The notes under the pieces were generated by a model that was given only the letters and a program-made list of their open reading frames with translations, did no database searches and was not told the DNA's origin. From the NCBI GenBank assembly GCA_029852775.1, contig LEKJ01000018.1, forward strand, positions 1 to 64,000: 64,000 nt of DNA, given 5' to 3'. Below are positions 1 to 8,865 of this stretch, piece after piece. Origin of the DNA: Pasteurellaceae bacterium LFhippo2 (lineage in GTDB: Bacteria > Pseudomonadota > Gammaproteobacteria > Enterobacterales > Pasteurellaceae). Each line of letters starts with the position of its first letter. Position 1 is the stretch's first letter. Position numbers and translations under genes: made by a program.

Positions 1-22
1 AACTTTTTGGGGTCAGATCAAA

Positions 23-2301
23 GTTGTAGCTCCCTTTCTCATTTCGCAGTGCTACAATAAGCGTGAATGAAGATGATTTTGCGAATTTGTTGTAGCTCCC
101 TTTCTCATTTCGCAGTGCTACAATGTTAGCGTGTGGCGTTTTGATTAGTTCTGAGTTGTAGCTCCCTTTCTCATTTCGCAGTGCTACAATATACCTAGCA
201 TATTTATGCTATGGTATGATGTTGTAGCTCCCTTTCTCATTTCGCAGTGCTACAATCCGTTGAAACTTGCTTTCAATGGCTTTTTTGTTGTAGCTCCCTT
301 TCTCATTTCGCAGTGCTACAATAAAAAATACATAAAACCATTAACGGACGAAGTTGTAGCTCCCTTTCTCATTTCGCAGTGCTACAATTGATATTAAGGA
401 TATGATCCAACGAACAGGTTGTAGCTCCCTTTCTCATTTCGCAGTGCTACAATCAGCAAAGGATATATGACAAGGTGGAAGAAGTTGTAGCTCCCTTTCT
501 CATTTCGCAGTGCTACAATAGCGGTATTAGTTGCTGTAACAACAGGACTGTTGTAGCTCCCTTTCTCATTTCGCAGTGCTACAATGTTTTCTTGAGTGCG
601 TTAATGCTTTACCAAGTTGTAGCTCCCTTTCTCATTTCGCAGTGCTACAATTTATTTTATTATTATTATTATAGTTTTCTTGTTGTAGCTCCCTTTCTCA
701 TTTCGCAGTGCTACAATTGGTTATTTTCTTTAGGTGTGCGTATCCAAGTTGTAGCTCCCTTTCTCATTTCGCAGTGCTACAATCGATCATAACTGATCGC
801 TACCTAAATTTTAGTTGTAGCTCCCTTTCTCATTTCGCAGTGCTACAATTGGTAAACATTGGAAAAATCTACATCACGGGTTGTAGCTCCCTTTCTCATT
901 TCGCAGTGCTACAATTACGGAGAAAAAGCAACAACACCGCAGGGAGTTGTAGCTCCCTTTCTCATTTCGCAGTGCTACAATAGATCATCGTTGCGGTTTC
1001 CTTTGATTTATGTTGTAGCTCCCTTTCTCATTTCGCAGTGCTACAATAAACTGTTTGATTTTGATATTGTTAATTCAGTTGTAGCTCCCTTTCTCATTTC
1101 GCAGTGCTACAATATATCGCACCCAAACGAATGGTACTTTGCGGTTGTAGCTCCCTTTCTCATTTCGCAGTGCTACAATGTTACTATCATATATATAATG
1201 TAATACAACGTTGTAGCTCCCTTTCTCATTTCGCAGTGCTACAATCTTATTAATTTTTTATAAGCAGGTTGATCTGTTGTAGCTCCCTTTCTCATTTCGC
1301 AGTGCTACAATATTGAATATAGCGAATACCTTTGCGCCTATGTTGTAGCTCCCTTTCTCATTTCGCAGTGCTACAATTGGTGAGTTTAAAAACTTAACTT
1401 GTGAGAAGTTGTAGCTCCCTTTCTCATTTCGCAGTGCTACAATTTTAAAACTTATCATACAAGGACAATCAAAGTTGTAGCTCCCTTTCTCATTTCGCAG
1501 TGCTACAATAATAATCATAGCCTGATAGCGGTTCAACTTGTTGTAGCTCCCTTTCTCATTTCGCAGTGCTACAATAACGGGGTGGAAAACTGCTCCAACT
1601 GGTGAGTTGTAGCTCCCTTTCTCATTTCGCAGTGCTACAATCCATGCATCTTGTGTAATGTAGTTTTTCTTGTTGTAGCTCCCTTTCTCATTTCGCAGTG
1701 CTACAATGAAATGTAGTGGTGCTCAACACTGGCAACCGTTGTAGCTCCCTTTCTCATTTCGCAGTGCTACAATACCGCGCTTTTTCAAAATGGCACGCCC
1801 TTGGTTGTAGCTCCCTTTCTCATTTCGCAGTGCTACAATATTGCTCGTTTAGCGCTGGAAAGTGATCCGGTTGTAGCTCCCTTTCTCATTTCGCAGTGCT
1901 ACAATCAAGCACAGAGCCAGTAGCAGAAAATGCATGTTGTAGCTCCCTTTCTCATTTCGCAGTGCTACAATGGGCAGTTTTCTTTAGATATGCTTGTGCT
2001 AGTTGTAGCTCCCTTTCTCATTTCGCAGTGCTACAATTTGGTAACTGGTTCTTATGCGGGTATCGCCGTTGTAGCTCCCTTTCTCATTTCGCAGTGCTAC
2101 AATCTTGATACAACTTCAGGGAAATAAACAAAGGTTGTAGCTCCCTTTCTCATTTCGCAGTGCTACAATAACGGGGTCGAAAACTGCTTCAAACGGAAAG
2201 TTGTAGCTCCCTTTCTCATTTCGCAGTGCTACAATATAATTGGGATAAATATGATAATCAAATGGGTTGTAGCTCCCTTTCTCATTTCGCAGTGCTACAA
2301 T
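23..2301 (+). CRISPR. Type II-C CRISPR array, 35 repeats, 34 spacers
   Basis: Thirty-five copies of a 36-bp repeat, starting GTTGTAGCTCCC and ending GTGCTACAAT, appear identical throughout. They are separated by 30-bp spacers, except the sixth, which is 29 bp (389-417), so the period is 66 bp. The repeat matches, as I recall it, that of Neisseria meningitidis. The plus strand is the crRNA strand: the tracrRNA anti-repeat at 7141-7176 pairs with it, and a terminator in the same orientation follows the last repeat. Each repeat ends in TGCTACAAT, which fits the extended -10 element described for the meningococcal array, where every repeat can start its own crRNA. The 22 bases before the first repeat could be a spacer or flanking DNA, so the array may extend beyond the window. 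The last repeat is not degenerate. Confidence 0.98.
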
Positions 2302-2306
2302 ACCCT

Positions 2307-2346
2307 AGCCCCAGAGCCTTATATATCAAGGTTTTGGGGCTTTTTT
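2307..2346 (+). terminator. Terminator closing the CRISPR array
   Basis: AGCCCCA (2307-2313) pairs with TGGGGCT (2335-2341), with an inner CCTT/AAGG pairing, and a run of T follows. It lies six bases after the last repeat and points the same way as the crRNAs. It would stop array transcripts before they run antisense into cas2. The remaining 220 bases up to the cas2 stop are AT-rich and show no gene. Confidence 0.8.
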
Positions 2347-2567
2347 ATATCATAAAAATTATAAAAGAATAGGTATGAAAGCGGTAATTTTAAGTAAAAT
2401 TTTTGCAAAAATTAGCAATAAAAAGCTTCTTTTTGAATGGTAATAAATAGGATTATGTAGCAGAAAGCCTATTTTATATACTTTAAAAACTGTGTGGTTG
2501 TTTAAAATATCTGCGATTGAAAAATATTTTTTATGTAATATGAATTCTGATTTTTATGGACAGTAAC

Positions 2568-2894
2568 TTAAAAAAGTAGCATTTGGTTTGCATTAACTTT
2601 TTTCTCTTGAGATTTTAGCTCACCTAATAAAATTAGCATACTCGCAAACTGCTTTTCTGTAACTTCTAAGCAGCGAATAGATCCTTCCTCGGGTAAATTT
2701 TCGCAGAGTCGTTTGTTGTGCTTTTCAAGAGAATCCCGTCCTCTAACAATTCGGGTATAAACGGAAAGTTGCAACATTTGATAACCATCTTTTAGTAAAA
2801 ATTGGCGAAACTGGTTAGCTGCTTTTCGTTTAGCCTTTGTTGTTACAGGAAGATCAAAAAAGACGATAATTCGCATAAATTTAGCCTCACTCAT
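2568..2894 (-). CDS. cas2: CRISPR-associated endoribonuclease/adaptation protein Cas2
   Basis: This 108-residue protein has the small ferredoxin-like Cas2 fold signature: a first beta strand with Asp ([10 protein letters not shown], near residues 8-17) and a later SVYTRIV strand. With Cas1 it forms the complex that inserts new spacers. The ATG overlaps the cas1 stop by 8 bases (ATGAGTGA), so the two are translationally coupled. It is the last gene of cas9-cas1-cas2, typical of subtype II-C, which has no csn2 or cas4. A second possible Met at residue 7 would remove six residues; the coupled upstream ATG is preferred. Confidence 0.95.
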   Translation of the reverse strand: MSEAKFMRIIVFFDLPVTTKAKRKAANQFRQFLLKDGYQMLQLSVYTRIVRGRDSLEKHNKRLCENLPEEGSIRCLEVTEKQFASMLILLGELKSQEKKVNANQMLLF

Positions 2895-3801
2895 ATTGAT
2901 GTTCCTTTAGGGGTAACATTTCTGGGAGTTTTAACAGTTTAGGATCTTTACTTATTACTGCGGGTTGAAAAGAAGATATCGTTCTATCTATGGCTGCAAG
3001 TACACTGAATGTTTGATTCTGAAAACTCATTTGATAGTGTAGTAAACTTACAAGTTTTTGCTTTGTGTAAGGTGTTAAGCCATCATCTAATCTATTTTCC
3101 TGCCAAAGTTTCCAAACCATCAAATCAACTAAAGGACGAAATGGTTCAATAAAATCATCAGCAAGGTTAAATGAATTGACTTCACTATGATGAAATAGCC
3201 CCAACGCTGGTTGCCAACCATATTGAACTAGGGCTCTCGCAACTGCGGAGCGAAGTACGGTATAAGCATAATTTAAGTGAGCATTAATATTATTTTCTTG
3301 CCAGCGGCGAAACTCCTTACCAAAGGCGGTTTGAAAATAGAGTTGAGCTGCTTGAGCTTCAATATTTTCCTTATCCCCCGATTTGACTTTATTTGACATA
3401 GACAGTAGTTTTTGAGCTGTTTTGATATGGTTAGACTGCTCTAAGACAAAGGCTTGATTAACTATTTTTTGTTGAACAATTCTTTGCCATAATTGCTTTT
3501 TCTGAGGAAGGGACATTTCTATTTGTAAGTTTAAGATTTTTAATTGGCGATGATATTGCGCAAAGGGTAGCCATTGTCCACAAGGCAGGAATTGATCATC
3601 GCAAGTTAACAAAGTGATCCCATTTAATGCAAGTGCAGAAAGAAGTGGAGCGGTAATAACTATTTCTCTGCTTTCAATTACAATGACTGCAATATCTTCC
3701 AAAGGTACTGTAAATTCACCTTTATCTTGTTGAATCAATATTTGTTTTTTCTGTAATGAAAGTTTTCCGCCGTTACTGATTAGAATACTTCTCCAACTCA
3801 T
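2887..3801 (-). CDS. cas1: CRISPR-associated integrase Cas1
   Basis: This 304-residue protein is the Cas1 integrase that joins spacer DNA to the array. It shows the Cas1 C-terminal helical region with the metal-binding segment around [18 protein letters not shown]. The ATG at 3801 ([10 protein letters not shown]) is chosen over a TTG six codons upstream because an AGAAGGA ribosome site stands 8 bases before it. It lies 58 bases after cas9 and overlaps cas2. A strong hairpin sits between cas9 and cas1 and may set the level of the adaptation genes. Confidence 0.95.
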   Translation of the reverse strand: MSWRSILISNGGKLSLQKKQILIQQDKGEFTVPLEDIAVIVIESREIVITAPLLSALALNGITLLTCDDQFLPCGQWLPFAQYHRQLKILNLQIEMSLPQKKQLWQRIVQQKIVNQAFVLEQSNHIKTAQKLLSMSNKVKSGDKENIEAQAAQLYFQTAFGKEFRRWQENNINAHLNYAYTVLRSAVARALVQYGWQPALGLFHHSEVNSFNLADDFIEPFRPLVDLMVWKLWQENRLDDGLTPYTKQKLVSLLHYQMSFQNQTFSVLAAIDRTISSFQPAVISKDPKLLKLPEMLPLKEHQYE

Positions 3802-3823
3802 AATTAATTTCCTTCTCAAACAA

Positions 3824-3855
3824 CATAGCCCTACTTTTTAAAAAGCAGGGCTATG
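3824..3855 (-). terminator. Inverted repeat between cas9 and cas1
   Basis: A 32-bp inverted repeat has arms CATAGCCCTACTTTTT and AAAAAGCAGGGCTATG with a single mismatched pair. It begins five bases beyond the cas9 stop codon and ends before the cas1 ribosome site. Read on the cas strand it lacks a clean T run after the stem, so it is more likely a partial terminator or an mRNA-stabilising or processing hairpin than a full stop. Confidence 0.5.
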
Positions 3856-3859
3856 ATAA

Positions 3860-6800
3860 TTAACGAACAGGTTGGCGTTTGGATTGACGGCAAGGGCGAA
3901 TATTTTTACCTAATTCATCTACTTGGTATTTTGTAAAAGAGATTGCCATTTTTATTCCAATACCACGATGTAATCCATCTTTTCCTTTACTTTGTTCGAG
4001 ATCGTGCTCTCTTATGCTAATAGCGCCTGTTGCGCGATCTAGTCCTGAATAATAGCCAAAAAATCTTTCTTTTTTAGTCACAACTTCAATAAGATCATTT
4101 GGGAACATCGAAAACTGGAATTGAGCTTTTTCATCCATTTCTTCCCATTCATCTTCATTTTTGGCTGCAACAACGGCTTTAGTTGGCAATATTCCTTTTG
4201 CTACTTGCCAAGTATAAATAGGGACTAAGAAATATTTTCCGTTCTTGATGAAGACATCAACACGAACCATAGAAGCATTATCAGCTATTCCGGTATTTTC
4301 ACGCACTCGAACGCCTGATTTTTGCGTTTGTTCAATGCGAATAGCTTTAACTTGCTGTCCGCCTTTTTTATAGAAAGGTTCTGCAAAAGCTTTCGTTGGA
4401 TCATTATTAAATTGTTCTAAACGTGCTTTTAAAGCTTCATATAGGGCTTTTTCACGTTCTCGATTAACCATATTATCAAGATCTTTTAGCTTAATTTGAG
4501 TTAATGGCACTCTTGAAACACTTAGCCCTTCATCTAGGCGTTTAGCTGACTTAATAGTTTCCATATGCCCTTGTCCGCTCATTTTTCGGGTCGGTGCACG
4601 GGAAACAAACAGTGGCTTTACAAATTCGTGGTTTGCTTCTGGACGATCAGGTAACTGAATAATTAAGTCTTCTTGTGGCGTATCGCTAAATACTCGAATT
4701 TCAATATCTTGTTTGAAGAATTTCCAAGGCGTAGGGAAATGAATTGGAATAATTTCTCCTGTTTCATAATCAATTCTTTCTCCCGTATTAATATTCATTT
4801 CATTGTAACGAACAAAACGGGTAATTTTTTGTTGCATTGAAATTGTTGAACAAGCAACGATAATAGCGTCGATAGCGTGATGGCGATCATTTGCTTCTCG
4901 ACTTTTACTAATCCCCCAACGATTACGTAATAACGCAGTAATTTGTCCGTTTGGTCCAAAGACTTTTTTCTTGCCCTTGCCAACTAGATTCATATTATTT
5001 GTGATGAAAGAAGTTAAGAAACGTGTGATATAGCGTGTATCATTTAGATTACGCTCTCTAAAACCTTCATCATCTAGTTTTTGAGTTAATAATCGTTGCT
5101 TTTTAGTATAAGAAAAACGACTACCCATTACTAATGCGACAAAATGTTTCCATTGTTCACTATTTTCCTTGCCATTAAACCATTCATAAGGAGTTTTATT
5201 ACCTTTGTTTTGGTTTTCATTGGCAAGTACAAGTACTTTATTGTTGAAGCTATCATCCCAAGTACGAGAAAAAGGCAACGCATGATCAATTTCAACATAA
5301 CCTTTTTCACATAAGCGAGTAATGTCTAGCCCTTTGCCTGAGTACAAACATTTTCCATGCTGTAGTTCATACAAGCGCATTTTTAGAATATCTTTAGCTT
5401 TAGGCTCACCAACAAAAGTAGGGAAATATTCTTTAAATTTTGCTACTGCACGTTCTCGTTCTGCTCGATTTTGCTCTTGACGTTTTTCAATTTCACGGCG
5501 ATCTTTAAATGATTTTCCGACTTCTCGTGCGGTTTCGATATGAATGCGAGCAGGGGAGCCGTATAAGCGAACAACTCCATTAATTACTTTACGAGTTTGA
5601 GATAATGCTCTTAAAACAACAGGGTTACGGATTTCATCTACTGGAATAGCAGGAAGAAAGCGCTCTTCTTTCTGCTCTTTTTGCCCATAATGATCACCGT
5701 AAATTTGTGAGCAGGCTTCATCATAGCGTAAGCCTTGCTCCATAATCGGTAGGATTTTGGCTAAACTTTGCAAAGAGAGTTGAATAAACTTATCAAAATT
5801 GAGATTTTCCAATAAAACATCTAAGACGTTTTGAGATAATTTTCCTTCAAGATAATTGCTAATATCTTCATCTGTTTTATAAATAGAGAAAGCTGTACCA
5901 ATTGAATCAAGTAGTTCTGGTTTAGTTTTTAATCCTTCCCATTCTGTTTTTAATCCATTGCTCTCTAGCGTTTTACGAATAGCGTGCCAAGCTTTCATCT
6001 CCATCAATGTGGCTGATTCTGGATTGTCTTTACCGCTATCTCTAAGTCCTTTAAACTTAGCCATTTCATCAAGCTCTAATAATTTACGAGCTTGGGCATA
6101 GGTAAATTTGGCTTTTTCAAAAGGTTGATTTATCAGTAATTGTCTTTCATCTGTCGATAAAGAACGTTCAGTTCCTTGTTCAAGGATACGAAGATTATTG
6201 AGTTTAGTTAACCATACAAAATATTCAGCGCTATAAGTATTTTTTGCTGCTTTATATTCTGTTTGTTCAAAGGTACATTTTCCTAACATTTTCAGAATTG
6301 CTTCACCTGATAATGTAGGCTTTTGTTGCATTAATAATTCAGAAAATCCTTGTTCTAATTGTTCAGATGTATATGGATTACCAAACTCTCGTTGAGCTTT
6401 AAATAGCTGTTGAAGTTCATCAAGAAGATCTAAGCGATTGAATGTATGAGTGTAGGCTCCACGTTGATTACGAATATGCCCATCTTCATCAGCAAATTTT
6501 TTGACTGCAATTTCAGCTGGAGTACGATATTCATTTTGTTGGAGTAATTTATGGTTGTTATTTACGCCTGAAAGCAAAGCGCCAAGCTCTTTATTGTCAG
6601 TTTTACTCTCATTTTTACGTTGAGATAAATAACCACGATGTTTGATTAGATGAAGAAGAACAGCTGCCCATTCTTTACGCTCTAACTTATGGGTTAAGCC
6701 TTTAACACGAAGTTGCCAGCTATTATTTGGTAAACCTTGAGTCGTTGATGATGATATGAAATCTTCGGCAAGCAGAATATGTTCTTGTTTGAGTAGGCGT

Positions 6801-7039
6801 TTAGCTTTGAGTAAACGATATGCGCGACGACGAATTAAACGGCGGGTACTACGAGCCAATCTTCTTGCTAAAGCAAGTGAATCCCCTGTTTTAGGTACTT
6901 CAGCACGTTCAAAGGTACGAACACCAACGTCAATTAATCGTAGTGGATTTTCTTGTTCATCAATTTCAACTACAGCCCAACCAACAGAAGCTATACCTAT
7001 ATCGAGCCCTAATACATAATTTAATAATTTGTCTTGCAT
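3860..7039 (-). CDS. cas9: CRISPR-associated endonuclease Cas9, type II-C
   Basis: This 1059-residue protein is an RNA-guided DNA endonuclease that cuts DNA matched by crRNA:tracrRNA. RuvC-I opens the protein ([14 protein letters not shown], catalytic Asp13), followed by an arginine-rich bridge helix (about 56-75). The HNH site is [15 protein letters not shown] with His586, and RuvC-III is [10 protein letters not shown] ending near Asp724. The C-terminus ([11 protein letters not shown]) closely follows Neisseria meningitidis Cas9 (1082 residues). The compact size, three-gene operon and repeat define subtype II-C. In the PAM-interacting part, positions aligned with meningococcal His1024 and Asn1029 are Asp1001 and Ala1006 here, so PAM choice probably differs. 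The catalytic residues are intact. Confidence 0.98.
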   Translation of the reverse strand: MQDKLLNYVLGLDIGIASVGWAVVEIDEQENPLRLIDVGVRTFERAEVPKTGDSLALARRLARSTRRLIRRRAYRLLKAKRLLKQEHILLAEDFISSSTTQGLPNNSWQLRVKGLTHKLERKEWAAVLLHLIKHRGYLSQRKNESKTDNKELGALLSGVNNNHKLLQQNEYRTPAEIAVKKFADEDGHIRNQRGAYTHTFNRLDLLDELQQLFKAQREFGNPYTSEQLEQGFSELLMQQKPTLSGEAILKMLGKCTFEQTEYKAAKNTYSAEYFVWLTKLNNLRILEQGTERSLSTDERQLLINQPFEKAKFTYAQARKLLELDEMAKFKGLRDSGKDNPESATLMEMKAWHAIRKTLESNGLKTEWEGLKTKPELLDSIGTAFSIYKTDEDISNYLEGKLSQNVLDVLLENLNFDKFIQLSLQSLAKILPIMEQGLRYDEACSQIYGDHYGQKEQKEERFLPAIPVDEIRNPVVLRALSQTRKVINGVVRLYGSPARIHIETAREVGKSFKDRREIEKRQEQNRAERERAVAKFKEYFPTFVGEPKAKDILKMRLYELQHGKCLYSGKGLDITRLCEKGYVEIDHALPFSRTWDDSFNNKVLVLANENQNKGNKTPYEWFNGKENSEQWKHFVALVMGSRFSYTKKQRLLTQKLDDEGFRERNLNDTRYITRFLTSFITNNMNLVGKGKKKVFGPNGQITALLRNRWGISKSREANDRHHAIDAIIVACSTISMQQKITRFVRYNEMNINTGERIDYETGEIIPIHFPTPWKFFKQDIEIRVFSDTPQEDLIIQLPDRPEANHEFVKPLFVSRAPTRKMSGQGHMETIKSAKRLDEGLSVSRVPLTQIKLKDLDNMVNREREKALYEALKARLEQFNNDPTKAFAEPFYKKGGQQVKAIRIEQTQKSGVRVRENTGIADNASMVRVDVFIKNGKYFLVPIYTWQVAKGILPTKAVVAAKNEDEWEEMDEKAQFQFSMFPNDLIEVVTKKERFFGYYSGLDRATGAISIREHDLEQSKGKDGLHRGIGIKMAISFTKYQVDELGKNIRPCRQSKRQPVR

Positions 7040-7101
7040 ATCATCACCTTATCTATAGCAAAAATAAATTATGCTATTTTTACCACAAAATAAAGAAAAG
7101 T

Positions 7102-7130
7102 TTGACAAAAATTATTCAAATTTGTAGAAT
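7102..7130 (+). promoter_or_regulatory. tracrRNA promoter
   Basis: A perfect -35 TTGACA (7102-7107) is separated by 17 bases from a -10 TAGAAT (7125-7130). It faces away from cas9 and would start RNA near 7136, just before the anti-repeat. The near-consensus form suggests strong constitutive expression. Confidence 0.85.
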
Positions 7131-7135
7131 TGTTC

Positions 7136-7245
7136 ACATATTGTTGCACTGCGAAATGAGAAACGTTGCTACAATAAGGCTTCTGAAAAGAATGACCGTA
7201 ATGCTCTGTCCCTTAAAGTTTCGGCTTTAAGGGACATCATTTTTA
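7136..7245 (+). ncRNA. tracrRNA
   Basis: Bases 7141-7164 (TTGTTGCACTGCGAAATGAG and onward) are almost the reverse complement of the first 24 bases of the crRNA-strand repeat's 3' side, which makes this the anti-repeat. Then come the nexus-like region (CTACAATAAGGC, CTGAAAAG) and a closing hairpin with 11-bp arms GTCCCTTAAAG (7208-7218) and CTTTAAGGGAC (7225-7235) before a T-rich end. Layout and sequence strongly resemble the meningococcal tracrRNA. It is divergent from cas9, and the start is inferred from the promoter. Confidence 0.93.
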
Positions 7246-7251
7246 TAGAGC

Positions 7252-7524
7252 TCAATAAACCACTTTAAACTCACTAAATTTTCTTTCTTCTCGATATTCC
7301 AACTCAATCACTCTTTCAACCCTTGCCGATCTCGGGCCGTGTTGTAGCCATTCACTTAATTCTGCTATCTGCAGTTCAGATCCTTGTGCAATCACTTCTA
7401 CACTGCCGTCGCGGCAGTTTCTTACTGTGCCTGTTACTCCGATTTTTGTGGCGGTTTGTCAAGTAAAAAAACGAAACCCGACACCTTGAACTAAACCATA
7501 GGCAAAAAATTGTTTGCTGATCAT
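7252..7524 (-). pseudogene. acyP: Acylphosphatase gene with in-frame TGA at codon 22
   Basis: Read through, this frame gives a 90-residue acylphosphatase (hydrolysis of acyl phosphates): MISKQFFAYGLVQGVGFRFF, then later TKIGVTGTVRNCRDGSVEV and a matching C-terminus. The catalytic Arg (VQGVGFR, Arg18) and Asn (VRN) are present. Codon 22 (7459-7461) is TGA in the place where the family usually has Trp (FTW, TGG), so a single G-to-A change stops the protein after 21 residues. There is a good ribosome site (GGGGGA) before the ATG, and nothing else is damaged. This is either a very recent pseudogene or a sequencing error; selenocysteine is not expected here. Confidence 0.85.
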
Positions 7525-7561
7525 AAATCCCCCTTTGGTAAAAATTTGCTAAAAAACTACC

Positions 7562-7571
7562 GCTTGTTGTG
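7562..7571 (-). repeat. DNA uptake signal core, Apl type
   Basis: CCGCTTGTT is the reverse of AACAAGCGG, a close match to the ACAAGCGGT core of the Actinobacillus-type uptake signal sequence. It lies between acyP and rnfA. No clear promoter for rnfA was picked out in the surrounding 157 bases. Confidence 0.5.
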
Positions 7572-7681
7572 TGATATTAACGAAATAAGGTTGTTCATTA
7601 AAGGGAAAAAACGGATAATATGCTATTTTTATTGCCGAATATGTGTGGCGTGTAAATGCGCCGATTGCGATAGTGGGAACA

Positions 7682-8263
7682 ATGGTTGAGTATATTTTAT
7701 TAATTATCAGCACCGCCTTAATCAATAACTTCGTGCTTGTGAAGTTTTTGGGGCTTTGTCCGTTTATGGGGGTGTCTAAAAAGGTCGAAACTGCGATAGG
7801 TATGGGGTTGGCAACTACCTTTGTCCTGACTGTAGCATCTCTTGCTGCTTATCTTGTCGAAAGTTATATCCTTGCGCCGCTGAGCGCGCAATTTTTGCGT
7901 ACTCTGGTATTTATTTTGGTGATTGCGGTAATTGTGCAATTAACCGAAATGATCGTACATAAAACCAGCCCAACTTTATATCGCTTATTAGGTATCTATC
8001 TGCCTTTAATTACCACTAACTGTGCGGTATTAGGGGTAGCGTTACTGAATGTGAATTTATCTAATAACCTTGTGCAATCAGTGTTGTATGGCTTTGGGGC
8101 TGCAGCAGGGTTCTCACTTGTGTTAGTTCTATTTTCTGCTTTGCGTGAGCGTTTGGCGGCGGCGGATGTGCCGAAAGCCTTTCAAGGTGCGTCAATTGCG
8201 CTTATCACCGCAGGGTTAATGTCTTTGGCCTTTATGGGCTTTACCGGTCTTGTAAAAATCTAA
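7682..8263 (+). CDS. rnfA: Ion-translocating oxidoreductase subunit RnfA
   Basis: This 193-residue integral membrane protein (about six helices) is the RnfA/RsxA subunit of the complex that couples ferredoxin:NAD+ electron transfer to ion movement across the inner membrane. The sequence contains the family blocks [20 protein letters not shown] and [16 protein letters not shown], with one Cys in each; in RnfA/RnfE these hold an intramembrane iron-sulfur centre. The ATG at 7682 (MVEYILL) matches the family N-terminus; an upstream in-frame start would add 13 non-conserved residues. Its stop overlaps the rnfB start (TAATG). Confidence 0.95.
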   Translation: MVEYILLIISTALINNFVLVKFLGLCPFMGVSKKVETAIGMGLATTFVLTVASLAAYLVESYILAPLSAQFLRTLVFILVIAVIVQLTEMIVHKTSPTLYRLLGIYLPLITTNCAVLGVALLNVNLSNNLVQSVLYGFGAAAGFSLVLVLFSALRERLAAADVPKAFQGASIALITAGLMSLAFMGFTGLVKI

Positions 8264-8865
8264 TGCTTATATATTACGTTATTGCAGTCATCGCGATTAT
8301 CGCTCTGATTTTTGGGGCGGTGTTGGGCTATTCGTCGATTAAGCTCAAAGTTGAGGCGGATCCGATTGTTGATCAAATTGATGAATTATTACCGCAAAGC
8401 CAATGTGGGCAGTGTGGCTATCCAGGCTGTAAGCCTTATGCTGAGGCTGTGGCAAATGGTGATGATATTACTAAATGTGTGCCAGGCGGGCAGGCAACCG
8501 TGGTTAAAATTGCGGAATTACTCGGGGTTGATGTACCTGATATGGACGGCGAAGAGCCTGTGCCAATGGTGGCGTTAATTCACGAAGATATGTGTATCGG
8601 CTGTACCAAATGTATTCAGGCTTGTCCTGTGGATGCGATTATTGGTACTAATAAAGCAATGCACACTGTTATTGCGGATTTATGTACCGGCTGTGAACTT
8701 TGTGTTGCACCTTGTCCGACCGACTGTATTGAGATGATAAAAATCAAGCCAACGACAAGTAACTGGAACTGGAAATTTGACGAGAATTTAGTGATCCCAA
8801 TTGTGAATACAACCGAATTACAGAAAAAATTAGTGGTGGGGGGCAAAAATGAGCAATCTAAATGA
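8263..8865 (+). CDS. rnfB: Ion-translocating oxidoreductase subunit RnfB
   Basis: This 200-residue iron-sulfur protein takes electrons into the Rnf complex. An N-terminal membrane helix (residues 3-22) is followed by a CGQCGYPGC cluster site and two ferredoxin-type 4Fe-4S motifs, [12 protein letters not shown] and [12 protein letters not shown]. It overlaps rnfA by one base and rnfC by 17 bases, which argues for coupled translation of rnfABC. Length and motif order are normal for the family. Confidence 0.96.
   Translation: MLIYYVIAVIAIIALIFGAVLGYSSIKLKVEADPIVDQIDELLPQSQCGQCGYPGCKPYAEAVANGDDITKCVPGGQATVVKIAELLGVDVPDMDGEEPVPMVALIHEDMCIGCTKCIQACPVDAIIGTNKAMHTVIADLCTGCELCVAPCPTDCIEMIKIKPTTSNWNWKFDENLVIPIVNTTELQKKLVVGGKNEQSK

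Noticed and set aside
206-1536. Several short open frames with repeated VVAPFLISQCYN or similar peptides
   Set aside because: They are translations of the CRISPR repeat in different frames; spacers break every frame and there is no ribosome site.
1-2301. Self-targeting spacers
   Set aside because: By eye no spacer matches another part of this window; the rest of the genome could not be searched.
7040-7101. A cas9 promoter at TGCTATAGA just before the ATG
   Set aside because: The extended -10 match would place the start only about six bases before the ATG, removing the ribosome site; no better candidate was clear.
7459-7461. Selenocysteine at the acyP TGA
   Set aside because: Acylphosphatases have no selenocysteine, the family residue here is Trp, and no SECIS-like hairpin was seen directly after the codon.
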